This document shows positions 26,082-34,779 of a stretch of DNA of 64,000 nt, in pieces. The notes beneath the pieces were generated by a model that saw only the letters and a program-made list of their open reading frames with translations, was not told the origin of the DNA and did no database searches. This DNA comes from Tannerella forsythia. GTDB taxonomy: Bacteria; Bacteroidota; Bacteroidia; Bacteroidales; Tannerellaceae. The stretch is taken from assembly GCF_003860135.1 (NCBI RefSeq), contig NZ_RQYN01000001.1, forward strand, positions 1 to 64,000. Direction: 5' to 3'. A program made the position numbers and the translations under genes. The first letter of the stretch is position 1. Each line of letters begins with the position of its first letter.

Positions 26082-27100
26082 TGGAAATCCCTTTTGAACA
26101 TCGCAGCGCGGCGCATTGCGAGAACGGTGTCACCGGTAATCTGCTGCGCTTCTATGGTTACGACTATTCCGAGCCGCTCCTCTTCGGCCTGTCGGCATCG
26201 CTCTACTTCGTCCATCTGCCGTTTGTGCATCTCGCGGGCTTTCCGGTCACGTCGTTTCGTCCGTTGCCGGGTACCATCTTCGCACGTGCGACCCGTTTGC
26301 TGGGCTTCAAAGTGGGCCGGACGATTTTTCTGCGTCCGAAACGTGCGGAAAAGAAACTGAACCATCTGCTTGCCCAAGGCATCCCGACAGGCGCGGTGGT
26401 AGGTATGTATTTCCTGCCTTATGTACCGAACGAATACCGGTTTCACTTTAATGCACACAATATTTGCGTGATCGGAAAAGAGGGAGACGATTATCTCGTC
26501 AGTGACCCGGTAGCCCTTGAAAAGGTGAAACTGTCGGCACGCGATATGATGCGCGCACGCTTTTCGAAAGGCACGTATCCGCCGATGGGGAAGCTCTATT
26601 GGATACGGTCGTTACCTAAAAAGCAGCCCGACTTGCCCAAACTCATCCGCAAGGCCATCCTCAAAAACTGTTACCGCATGCTCTATCAGCCGGGGCCTGT
26701 CCCTTGGGTCGGCATCAACGCGTTCGAGCACCTCGGCAACAAGATCCCGAAGTTCCCACAGAAATACGGCGCGCGTCGGGCGGCCTTGCATCTGGCACAG
26801 CTTGTGCGGATGATGGAGGAGATCGGCACGGGCGGTGCCGGATTTCGCTTTCTCTATGCGGCGTTCCTGCAGGAGGCCGCCACGATTACGGGCATCGCTG
26901 CGCTCAACGACTTCTCCGAACGCCTTACGGCTATCGGCGACGAGTGGCGCACGTTTGCGGCGGAGGCCGCACGCATCTGCAAGAACCGTTCGGCGGCTAA
27001 CGTCGATTATCAGACCATCGGCAACCGCCTGAAAGCCATCGGCGAAAGCGAGAAGCAATTCTTCGTCGAACTGGAAAAACTCATCAAGAAGCATCAATGA
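26081..27100 (+). CDS. BtrH-like N-terminal domain protein (putative acyltransferase, papain-like triad)
   Basis: A 339-residue protein. The N-terminal half matches the BtrH fold named after the butirosin acyltransferase, which moves an acyl chain from an ACP onto an amine. A candidate Cys-His-Asp triad is C13 (AAHCENG), H126 (FNAHNICVIG) and D142 (LVSDPVA). The C-terminal half is helical (DUF4872-like). In this cluster it could attach or release the lipid made by the DarB-like ketosynthase; that is inference. It overlaps the ABC ATPase start by 4 bp. Confidence 0.72.
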   Translation: MEIPFEHRSAAHCENGVTGNLLRFYGYDYSEPLLFGLSASLYFVHLPFVHLAGFPVTSFRPLPGTIFARATRLLGFKVGRTIFLRPKRAEKKLNHLLAQGIPTGAVVGMYFLPYVPNEYRFHFNAHNICVIGKEGDDYLVSDPVALEKVKLSARDMMRARFSKGTYPPMGKLYWIRSLPKKQPDLPKLIRKAILKNCYRMLYQPGPVPWVGINAFEHLGNKIPKFPQKYGARRAALHLAQLVRMMEEIGTGGAGFRFLYAAFLQEAATITGIAALNDFSERLTAIGDEWRTFAAEAARICKNRSAANVDYQTIGNRLKAIGESEKQFFVELEKLIKKHQ

Positions 27101-27837
27101 CCCCTCCGATGATCGATATTCGTAAGTTGCGCAAGACGTATCGCGGAGCGGCTCATCCGTCGGTTGACGGGTTGACGCTGCAAGTATCCGAAGGAGCTTT
27201 CTTCGGGCTGCTCGGCCCCAACGGCGCAGGCAAGACGACAACGCTCTCCGTGCTTTGCGGCTTGTGCCCGTACGACACCGGCGAAGCCAAAGTGGGCGGG
27301 TTGGATGTGCGTCGTGAGATGGGGCGGATCAGGCGGATGATCGGTGTCGTCCCACAGGAGATCGCGCTTTATCCCGAACTGACGGCACGTGAGAATCTGC
27401 ATTTCTTCGGCGGGATACAAGGCATACCTTCGACGACGTTGCGCAAACGCATCGACGACTATATCGAACTGTTCGACCTCGCGCCGCATCTCTCTAAAAA
27501 GACGTCGCACCTCTCGGGCGGTATGAAACGCAAAGTTAACTTGATGGTGGCGATGCTTCACCGTCCCCGAATCCTTTTTCTCGACGAACCGACCGTCGGT
27601 GTCGATGTGTTGTCGAAGCAAGAGATCGTTACGCATCTGCAGGCGCTTCATCGGGAGGGGATGACCCTCGTTTACACTTCGCACGATATGGCGGAGGCGG
27701 AAAAGCTCTGCACGCATGTGGCGTTGATGAATCGCGGTCGGGTTGTATGTGAAGGGGCTCCCGCCGAACTGCTGAATCGGACGGGAACGGCGACGCTCGA
27801 AGAACTGTTTATGGCCCGAGCGGGTAGTGAGGTATGA
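27097..27837 (+). CDS. ABC transporter ATP-binding protein
   Basis: A 246-residue ATPase. Walker A is GPNGAGKTT, the signature is LSGGMKRK, Walker B is ILFLDEPTVGVD, and the switch His is in YTSHDMAEAEKL. It is of the drug/lipid exporter (CcmA/NatA-like) type. ATG starts at 27097 or 27109 are both possible; the first gives a 4-bp overlap with the BtrH gene. It pairs with the permease that follows, also overlapping by 4 bp. Confidence 0.95.
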   Translation: MTPPMIDIRKLRKTYRGAAHPSVDGLTLQVSEGAFFGLLGPNGAGKTTTLSVLCGLCPYDTGEAKVGGLDVRREMGRIRRMIGVVPQEIALYPELTARENLHFFGGIQGIPSTTLRKRIDDYIELFDLAPHLSKKTSHLSGGMKRKVNLMVAMLHRPRILFLDEPTVGVDVLSKQEIVTHLQALHREGMTLVYTSHDMAEAEKLCTHVALMNRGRVVCEGAPAELLNRTGTATLEELFMARAGSEV

Positions 27838-29111
27838 AGCTCCGGGCGTTGATATATAAAGATCTCTTGTTGCTTGTGCGCGATGTGTGGGGCATCGTGT
27901 TGCTGTTCTTCATGCCGTGGGCGCTCGTGCTGCTGATGACGTACCTGCAGGACGGTACCTTCCGCTCGATCAACGAAAACCGCATCTCGCTTTACTTGCT
28001 CGATGCCGACCACGACTCGTTGGGCCGGCGCGTGAGCCGTCAACTCGCGGCAAGCCGTATTTTCAACGTCTCGACCGAAGCGGCCGGCCGGTTTCTCACG
28101 GCCGACGAGGTGGAAGAGGCCATCGCGCGTGGCGATTACCTGATCGGTATCATCATCCCCGAAGGCACGACGGAGCATCTGCGTGAGCAGGTGCGTCACG
28201 GTGTCGAGCGCGCATTCGACGGAGTGCCTTCGGCCGTTGCCGATACGGCGCGGGCTCCCTTAACGATCAGGGTGTTGGTCGACCCGACGGCCAAGCCGTC
28301 GTTCCGTTCTTCGGTGATGTCTGCCGTACGTGAGGAGATGCTGACGATTCAGAACCGACTGCTTCTTCAGGAAATTTCGGCGCAGGCCGGCCGTTTGCTC
28401 CCCATACCTGTCGACCTGAATATCGAAACGGGCGAATGGCTCACCGTCGACGAAGCATACGCCCGAAGCGAAGAGGGGCGAATTGTCCCGAACGCTACGC
28501 AGCATAACGTGCCGGCCTGGAGCATGTTCGCCATCTTCTTTATCGTCGTTTCGCTGGCGGGCAACATGATCCGCGAGCGTGAAACGGGCTGTCTCAACCG
28601 GTTGATGACGATGCCTTGCTCGTACGCGGCGTATCTGTTCAGTAAAATGTTCGTTTACCTGTGTGTGTGTCTGTTGCAGCTTGGTTTGATGATGGTGACC
28701 GGCATGTATCTGACGCCTCTGCTCGGACTGCCCGCGCTCAAACTCGGACACCATCTCGGCGCGTTGCTGCTGATGTCGGTGTCGGCGTCGCTATCGGCCA
28801 TCGGCTACGGGCTGGCTATCGGGAGCATCGCGCGTACGAATCAGCAGGCAAGCATCTTCGGCGCCGTATCCGTCGTGATGCTGGCCGCTCTCGGAGGGGT
28901 ATGGATTCCCACCTTCGTGATGCCTTACTTCATGCGTCTTGCCAGCCGTATCTCCCCGCTGAACTGGGGGTTGAACGGTTTTAACGAACTCTTTGTTCGC
29001 GATGTGGGCATGGCGGGTATTCTTCCGTATGCGTCGGCGTCGCTATTGTTTTTTGCCGTGACGCTTGGCGTCGCGGTCTACGGCAGAACATCGCAACACC
29101 GAAAAAATTAA
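27834..29111 (+). CDS. ABC-2 type permease
   Basis: A 425-residue permease. One membrane segment near the N-terminus (VWGIVLLFFMPWALVLLM) is followed by a roughly 200-residue extracytoplasmic domain and five C-terminal segments containing IRERETGCLNRLMTMP. This is the ABC-2 exporter layout. With the upstream ATPase it probably exports the product of the cluster. It ends the operon; a separate promoter follows before the DAACS symporter. Confidence 0.92.
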   Translation: MKLRALIYKDLLLLVRDVWGIVLLFFMPWALVLLMTYLQDGTFRSINENRISLYLLDADHDSLGRRVSRQLAASRIFNVSTEAAGRFLTADEVEEAIARGDYLIGIIIPEGTTEHLREQVRHGVERAFDGVPSAVADTARAPLTIRVLVDPTAKPSFRSSVMSAVREEMLTIQNRLLLQEISAQAGRLLPIPVDLNIETGEWLTVDEAYARSEEGRIVPNATQHNVPAWSMFAIFFIVVSLAGNMIRERETGCLNRLMTMPCSYAAYLFSKMFVYLCVCLLQLGLMMVTGMYLTPLLGLPALKLGHHLGALLLMSVSASLSAIGYGLAIGSIARTNQQASIFGAVSVVMLAALGGVWIPTFVMPYFMRLASRISPLNWGLNGFNELFVRDVGMAGILPYASASLLFFAVTLGVAVYGRTSQHRKN

Positions 29112-29144
29112 CCGGCCGGCGACGTCTCATTCGCTTTTTTTTAC

Positions 29145-29152
29145 TACGTTTG
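29145..29152 (+). promoter_or_regulatory. probable -7 box of the DAACS symporter
   Basis: TACGTTTG fits TAnnTTTG and lies 27 bp before the ATG at 29180. No good -33 TTTG is seen. Confidence 0.45.
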
Positions 29153-29179
29153 CCACACGTATAACGACCGAATTGAATC

Positions 29180-30376
29180 ATGAAAAAGAAACTTCGCATA
29201 TCCTTGTTAGGTTGGGTGGCTATTGCAATTGTGAGCGGTATCGTGTTGGGACAGGTGATGCCCGCCGGTATGGTTCGTCTCTTTGTCACGTTTAACGGCC
29301 TCTTCGGCAACTTCCTGTCGTTTTCTATTCCGCTGATTATTCTCGGACTCGTAGCACCGGCTATCGGCGAGATCGGGAAAGGAGCGGGGCGGTTGCTCCT
29401 CGTCACCGCGCTTATCGCTTACGGGTCGACGATTTTTTCCGGCTTCTTCACCTATTTCAGTGCCTCGGCTGTTTTCCCGACGATGCTGACTCCCGATACG
29501 CAACTGACGGCGATGGAGAATCCCGAAACCCTGATGCTCGCTCCTTATTTCACCGTCGCCATGCCTCCGCTCATGGACATTATGACGGCACTGCTTCTTT
29601 CGTTTGTCATCGGGTTGGGGTTGACCGTGATGCTGGGTGATGCGCTGCATCGCGCTTTCGTCAATTTCCGCGACATCATCACACGACTTATCGAATCGGT
29701 CATCGTTCCGCTGCTGCCGCTCCATATCTTCGGGATCTTTCTGAATATTACGGTGAGCGGACAGGTGGCCGGTATCATGGCCATGTTTCTGAAAGTGATT
29801 CTTGTCATCTTTGTGCTTCACGTTCTGTTGCTTCTGACGCAGTTTACGATAGCCGGCGCCATCGGCCGTCGCAATCCGCTGCGGCTGCTGATGAATATGT
29901 TGCCCGCGTATGCCACGGCGCTCGGTACCCAGTCGTCGGCCGCCACGATTCCCGTCACGCTGAGGCAGGTGATCAAAAACGGCGTGCGCGAAAACGTGGC
30001 GGTGTTCACCGTGCCGCTCTGTGCGACGATCCACCTGTCGGGCAGTACGATGAAGATCGTCGCCTGCGCCATGGCCATCCTGATGGTGTCCGGCGAGCCG
30101 GTCACGCTCGCCCGGTTCGGCGGGTTTATTCTGATGCTCGGTATCACGATGGTGGCGGCTCCCGGCGTGCCCGGCGGAGCGATCATGGCCGCCCTCGGTC
30201 CGCTTCACAGCATGCTCGGCTTTAACGAAACGTTGCAGGCGCTGATGATCGCGCTGTATATCGCCATGGACAGCTTCGGTACGGCGTGTAACGTAACGGG
30301 CGACGGCGCCATCGCCGTGGTCGTAGACCGTATCGCCCCCGCTGCCGAAGGCTCGGAAGTGAACGAGAATCGTTGA
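29180..30376 (+). CDS. dicarboxylate/amino acid:cation symporter (DAACS/SLC1 family)
   Basis: A 398-residue secondary transporter. The hallmarks of the glutamate-transporter fold are present: a Ser-rich re-entrant loop (GTQSSAATIPVTLRQV), HP2 (APGVPGGAIMAALG), and the TM8 substrate and Na+ site (DSFGTACNVTGDGAIAVVVD). TM7 reads HLSGSTMKIVACA in place of the usual NMDGT, so the cation site may differ. Substrates could be serine/threonine, glutamate or dicarboxylates. Confidence 0.92.
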   Translation: MKKKLRISLLGWVAIAIVSGIVLGQVMPAGMVRLFVTFNGLFGNFLSFSIPLIILGLVAPAIGEIGKGAGRLLLVTALIAYGSTIFSGFFTYFSASAVFPTMLTPDTQLTAMENPETLMLAPYFTVAMPPLMDIMTALLLSFVIGLGLTVMLGDALHRAFVNFRDIITRLIESVIVPLLPLHIFGIFLNITVSGQVAGIMAMFLKVILVIFVLHVLLLLTQFTIAGAIGRRNPLRLLMNMLPAYATALGTQSSAATIPVTLRQVIKNGVRENVAVFTVPLCATIHLSGSTMKIVACAMAILMVSGEPVTLARFGGFILMLGITMVAAPGVPGGAIMAALGPLHSMLGFNETLQALMIALYIAMDSFGTACNVTGDGAIAVVVDRIAPAAEGSEVNENR

Positions 30377-30844
30377 GATGTTGATTTGTTTAGTTGTCGC
30401 GGCTGAATTGGTTGTCATCGCGAGCGAACACAGAGGTTTGCCCTTACACGACATACCGAATGCTGATTGCTGACTAACCATGAAAGGACGGATGAATTCA
30501 GCCCGATGTGGAGCGAAGCGGAGCGTTGAGGAAAAAGGACGTATTCTTATTGGAAGGGCTGAAAGGCTGAATGAAGGATTGTTTGGACGTTAGTTTGTCC
30601 AAATGTTTGTCGGTTGAATGCTGGAAACGGGAAGTTGATCGCTAAATAAGACGCTTATCTTCGGTTATCACAGAATATAAACTTCTGCTCTTGAGATACA
30701 CTTTTTTCTGATTCTATATGTATCTTTGCGCCACGACGCTTGCAGAACTCTTACCGGATAGAAAAAACTGCGAACCATTGTGGATCGTGATTGTTATATA
30801 ATATAATGTATATAGATTCGATTGGAAATTAAAATAAGATTTTT
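30377..30844. other. intergenic region holding a dispersed repeat and a promoter
   Basis: No credible gene. A repeat at 30481-30575 (gaattcagcccgatg...ttggaagggctgaaagg) is a diverged relative of 20688-20776. The promoter of the TlpA-like lipoprotein lies further on. Confidence 0.7.
30721..30728 (+). promoter_or_regulatory. -7 box of the TlpA-like lipoprotein gene
   Basis: TATCTTTG fits TAnnTTTG. The T-rich stretch around 30700-30707 lies about where a -33 box would be. The start would be near 30735, leaving a roughly 110-nt leader. Confidence 0.5.
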
Positions 30845-31960
30845 ATGAAAAAGATTTTTGTACTTGCGGTCTCGATAGCCGCATTAACGGGTTGTAACCA
30901 GGGCGGACAAAAGGCCGGTTACGTGATTGAGGGACGGATTGCCGAAGCACGCACAGACGTGGAGGGGCGATACGTTTATCTGACTTCTCTCGGGAAAGAA
31001 GGAGAGGTAATTGACAGTGCGTTGATTGCGAAGAATACGTTTAAGTTCGAGGGTACCGCCACGCAGGGAAAGCTCTGTAAGCTTTCTTTTGAAGAAGGTA
31101 CAGGCGCACGACCGGGCGAATCAGCTACTTTCTCGACCTTGTTCGTATTGGAAGACGGGAAGATGCAAGCCGTGCTCGATACGTTCTCGTATGTGACGGG
31201 AACGCCGGAGAACGACGCATTTAAGACCGTGCGCGAGTCGATTGCGAACACACGTAAAGGATATGCCGACTTGGTAAAAGCCATCAGAGCAGGCGATCAG
31301 GAAGCTGAAAAGAAGGCCTATCAGATCGATACGGATGTGTTGAATGCCGTAAAAACGTATATCGACGCGAACCCGACGAAGTTGTCGGCGGCCAAACTGC
31401 TCCATGAATTCCGTTACTATATCGATGAAAAGGAGCAGGAAGCCATCTTTGCCAAAGCCGATTCGACGTTTATGAGTCTCCCGGGTATCAGCCCGATGGT
31501 CGCTCACCTCGAAGTGCTGAAAAGTGTAGCTCAGGGAAAGACGTTCGTCGACTTCGAGATGCCTGATCCGAAAGGAAAAGTGCGCAAGCTGTCCGATTAC
31601 GTCGGACAAGGCAAGAAAGTCGTGCTGATCGATTTCTGGGCATCGTGGTGCGGTCCGTGCATGCATGAGATGCCGAACCTGACGGCAACGTACAAGACGT
31701 ATCGCAAGAAAGGTTTCGAGATTGTCGGGATTTCGCTCGACAAGGAGGAAGAAGCCTGGCTGAAAACGATCAAAGAGAAGAAGATGGACTGGATTCATCT
31801 CTCCGACCTGAAAGGCTGGAAGTCCGGCGGTGCGGCACTTTACGGCGTGAACAGCATCCCATGCACCATCCTTGTCGACAAGGACGGCACGATTCTGGCA
31901 CGCAACCTTATGGGCGACGAACTGAATAAGAAGCTCGACGAATTGTTTGCCAAGAAATAA
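30845..31960 (+). CDS. TlpA-like thioredoxin-fold lipoprotein (DUF4369 plus AhpC/TSA domain)
   Basis: A 371-residue lipoprotein with the lipobox SIAALTGC at residue 18. The N-terminal part (YVIEGRIAEA, YVYLTSLGKEGEVIDSALI) matches the DUF4369 domain usually found before Bacteroidetes thioredoxins. The C-terminal domain has the redox motif CGPC in FWASWCGPCMHEMPN and the cis-Pro region NSIPCTILVDKDG. It is likely a periplasm-facing thiol-disulfide oxidoreductase. It is a single gene. Confidence 0.9.
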   Translation: MKKIFVLAVSIAALTGCNQGGQKAGYVIEGRIAEARTDVEGRYVYLTSLGKEGEVIDSALIAKNTFKFEGTATQGKLCKLSFEEGTGARPGESATFSTLFVLEDGKMQAVLDTFSYVTGTPENDAFKTVRESIANTRKGYADLVKAIRAGDQEAEKKAYQIDTDVLNAVKTYIDANPTKLSAAKLLHEFRYYIDEKEQEAIFAKADSTFMSLPGISPMVAHLEVLKSVAQGKTFVDFEMPDPKGKVRKLSDYVGQGKKVVLIDFWASWCGPCMHEMPNLTATYKTYRKKGFEIVGISLDKEEEAWLKTIKEKKMDWIHLSDLKGWKSGGAALYGVNSIPCTILVDKDGTILARNLMGDELNKKLDELFAKK

Positions 31961-32027
31961 AATCGGAAGGGAGGGAGGAATAGTTCCTCCTTTCCTGCTG
32001 TCGGATGGATGTCCGTACTTCGTGCGT

Positions 32028-32699
32028 TTATTCCGTCAGCGCTTTCCAAAGCGGTTCGTCCGGTACGGGCGCGACGATATCGACCGGTTGTTTCGATACC
32101 GGATGAACGAACGATACGCGACGGGCGTGCAGGCTGATGCCCCCGTCGGGATTGGAGCGACCGGCGCCGTATTTGAGATCACCCCGAATGGGGCAGCCGA
32201 TGGCCGCAAGCTGGCAGCGGATCTGATGATGCCGGCCGGTTTTCAGGTCGATTTCGAGAAGGTAATAATGTTCGGATTGCGCGAGGAGCCGATAATGCAA
32301 TACGGCTTTTCGCGCATCCGGCTTTTGGGACGGAGCACAAACGTAGCTTTTGTTCTGCTTCTCGTTGCGGACGAGCCAGTGGGTCAGCTCCTGTTCTATC
32401 GCGGGCGGACGATTACGCACGATGGCCCAATACGTTTTCTTTATCTCTCCGGTGCGAAATAACTCGTTCATCCGGGCAAGGGCTTTGCTCGTTTTGGCGA
32501 AGACGACGACGCCCGTCACCGGACGGTCGAGGCGATGCGTGACACCCACAAACACATTGCCGGGCTTGGCGTACTTCTCCTTCAGCCACGTCTTCAGCAA
32601 ATCGGCCAGCGAGGCATCGCCCGTTTTGTCGCCCTGCACCAGCTCGTGCCCGTTCTTGTTCACCGCAATCAGGTGATTATCTTCGTAAATGACTTCCAT
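32028..32699 (-). CDS. RluA-family pseudouridine synthase
   Basis: A 223-residue RNA pseudouridine synthase with the catalytic Asp D58 in THRLDRPVTG and the family motif KTGRHHQIRCQLAAIG. It lacks an S4 domain, so it is the short RluA/TruC-like form. Target RNA unknown. It is 12 bp downstream of the HU-HIG gene on the same strand. Confidence 0.92.
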   Translation of the reverse strand: MEVIYEDNHLIAVNKNGHELVQGDKTGDASLADLLKTWLKEKYAKPGNVFVGVTHRLDRPVTGVVVFAKTSKALARMNELFRTGEIKKTYWAIVRNRPPAIEQELTHWLVRNEKQNKSYVCAPSQKPDARKAVLHYRLLAQSEHYYLLEIDLKTGRHHQIRCQLAAIGCPIRGDLKYGAGRSNPDGGISLHARRVSFVHPVSKQPVDIVAPVPDEPLWKALTE

Positions 32700-32711
32700 A
32701 CGTTTCGTTTC

Positions 32712-33302
32712 TTAGGGTCTCATATAAGCCGTCGAGACGCGTTGACCGATCCGAATCAGTCGTCCCGCGTCTACCAGTTCCCGCAGTTCTTTCAGTGCGG
32801 TACGTTTACTGCAATGGCGCAGATGCTGATAAATACGACGTGTCAAGATTTTCTCGTTCGCGAAAAACTCCGACAGCAGCCGGTCTCGTTCCGCGTCATC
32901 GATCGGAGGTTGTTCGTCCTGTGTCGGGAAACGCTCTAACCGGATTCCGGCCAGTTCGCGCCAGAACGCTTTCGATGTGCGCAGCGTGATGTCTCTCACT
33001 TTGACCGATTGGGCGCGTAGTTCGCTCTTTTCCATCACCGGACGAGCTTTCAGCACCAGACTTACCGTGCCGATGTTGCCCAATTCGACGATATGGCCGC
33101 GGTCGAGCAAACGGAGCAGTTTGTGCTCCAACTCACTGAAAACGGCCGCAACCTCGCCCGTACTCAAAGTTGTACCGTTTGCTATCTCATCACATAGCTC
33201 GTTGGCTGTGATCTTTCCTCTCGTCACCGCTCGCGCATGAAGCGGCTTGCGCTCTCCTTTTCCTGTCGGATCGGGTGTCTCGTATAAGTTGTAATAAGCC
33301 AT
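32712..33302 (-). CDS. HU-HIG family DNA-binding protein with C-terminal winged-helix-like segment
   Basis: A 196-residue protein. Residues 1-125 match the Bacteroidetes histone-like HU-HIG domain (ITANELCDEIANGTTLSTGE, HIVELGNIGTVSL, VKVRDITLRTSKAFW). Residues about 145-196 (KILTRRIYQHLRHCSKRTAL, ELVDAGRLIRIGQRVSTAYM) look like a small winged helix, giving two DNA-binding modules. Four 22-bp repeats lie 90 bp upstream of its start and may be its binding sites or operator. Confidence 0.85.
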   Translation of the reverse strand: MAYYNLYETPDPTGKGERKPLHARAVTRGKITANELCDEIANGTTLSTGEVAAVFSELEHKLLRLLDRGHIVELGNIGTVSLVLKARPVMEKSELRAQSVKVRDITLRTSKAFWRELAGIRLERFPTQDEQPPIDDAERDRLLSEFFANEKILTRRIYQHLRHCSKRTALKELRELVDAGRLIRIGQRVSTAYMRP

Positions 33303-33390
33303 TTCCTTTCTCTTTATGATGTTGTATCGTACGTTTTAATCTTGCCGTAACCGGAGCTAAGCTTTTTTCTGCGGTTCTTTTATTTAAACA

Positions 33391-33478
33391 ACAATTGTGG
33401 TCTTATTGTTCCACAGTTGTGATCCAATTGTCTCACAGCTGTGGTCCAATTGGACCACCATTGTGTTCCAAGTTAAGG
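33391..33478. repeat. four tandem 22-bp degenerate repeats upstream of the HU-HIG gene
   Basis: Units start at 33391, 33413, 33435 and 33457, of the form aca(g/a)(c/t)tgtggtccaattg-ncc. The third contains the palindromes cacagctgtg and ccaattgg. The 22-bp phase is about two helical turns. The rest of the 33303-33620 gap shows nothing else I can name. Confidence 0.75.
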
Positions 33479-33620
33479 AATGTGTCCGCATCCCTTAAAG
33501 AATATGATTCCTTTCTTTAGTCGGTGTGACGAAGAAGCTAAACGTAAGTGATGCGTCACCGGAGATGTCGCGGCCTCTCGTTTCTGCACCGTAGAAGAGG
33601 GGCTTTGTTCCGCCGTACGG

Positions 33621-34733
33621 TTAGAGCGCGGGCAGCCAATGTTCCCAAATCATATTCAGTTCGGCCTGCATGTCGGCGATGTGTGCCGTCGTGACGATAA
33701 CAGCGTCTTTTTCGGGCAGGATAACAATGAACTGTCCGTTGGCGCCGTCGGCACGGAAGGCGTTATGTCGGCATCGCCACATCTGATAGCCGTAGCCTTG
33801 CAGCCAGTCGCTGTCTTCGGACTTCGTTTTGAGCGTCTCGCGGCGTGCTCCGGCAGCGAGCGAAGCGATGTGCGAAGTGCTGGCTTCGTCGATCCATGCG
33901 GCGGGAAGCAGCCGGCGTCCTTTCCATTCTCCTTTTTGCAGGAGGAGTTGTCCGAGCTTGGCCATATCTTCGGTACGGACATACAGTCCCCATCCGCCGC
34001 AGTTGATGCCCTGCGGACTTTCATCCCATCTCACCGTCCCGATGCCGAGCGGGTCGAAGAGACGCGGGCGGAGGTAATCGACCGTTTTCTGGTTCGTCAC
34101 TTTCTGTACGATGGCGGCAAGCATATACGTGGCCAGACTGTTGTAAACGAATACTTGTCCCGGCTCATGGGCGAGCGGAGCGGCCAGAAACTCGGCAACC
34201 CAATCTTTGTCGTGATGCTGACGGATGTTGGCCGTCGGGTCGGTGTCGTGCCCGGACGACATGGTGAGCAGGTGACGTATTTCCATCTTCTTCAACTTTT
34301 CGTCTACGTTTGCCGGTAGTTTATCGGCGAAGAAATCGACGACTTTGTCGGTCGTCCGGATCCGTCCTTCAGCCACGGCAAAGCCTACGGCCATCGAAGT
34401 AAACGTTTTGCTGACGGAGTTGAGGATATGCAGCTGGTCCGGAGCATGATCGCCCAGCCATCGCTCGGCAATCACTTCGCCGTGCTGCACGACCATGACA
34501 CTGTGCAAGTCGTGGCCGGCCGAACGGACGGCTTCCAGATAGCGCGCGATGACGGTGTCCATCTTCCGTGCGGCGTCTTTGTTACGCGGCAACGGGTCTT
34601 TGTGTTCGAACTTACCGGAGGTAGCCATGCCGCTGCTTTCTGCGGACGCGGAGTACCGCGCATTCATCGGTACGCAGAAAGACAGCAAGGCAAGGCATAA
34701 CCACCACGTAAGAAAATCGTTTGTCCGTTTCAT
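33621..34733 (-). CDS. exported serine hydrolase (beta-lactamase class C/penicillin-binding family)
   Basis: A 370-residue protein with a signal peptide (FLTWWLCLALLSFCVPMNA). The catalytic SxxK is SVSK in HILNSVSKTFTSMAVGF, and the YxN-like second motif is YNS in VFVYNSLATYML. A HTG-like C-terminal motif is not obvious; RADGANGQFIVILPEKDAV is in its place. It may be an esterase or peptidase rather than a beta-lactamase. It lies 46 bp after fabG on the same strand. Confidence 0.88.
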   Translation of the reverse strand: MKRTNDFLTWWLCLALLSFCVPMNARYSASAESSGMATSGKFEHKDPLPRNKDAARKMDTVIARYLEAVRSAGHDLHSVMVVQHGEVIAERWLGDHAPDQLHILNSVSKTFTSMAVGFAVAEGRIRTTDKVVDFFADKLPANVDEKLKKMEIRHLLTMSSGHDTDPTANIRQHHDKDWVAEFLAAPLAHEPGQVFVYNSLATYMLAAIVQKVTNQKTVDYLRPRLFDPLGIGTVRWDESPQGINCGGWGLYVRTEDMAKLGQLLLQKGEWKGRRLLPAAWIDEASTSHIASLAAGARRETLKTKSEDSDWLQGYGYQMWRCRHNAFRADGANGQFIVILPEKDAVIVTTAHIADMQAELNMIWEHWLPAL

Positions 34734-34779
34734 GATACGGATTTTGTTCGGAGGGGAAGGCTTGTGCGCTTCGCCCTCG

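Noticed and set aside
29207-30481. 424-codon minus-strand frame opposite the DAACS symporter
   Set aside because: His/Arg/Gln-rich antisense shadow; the plus strand encodes an intact transporter.
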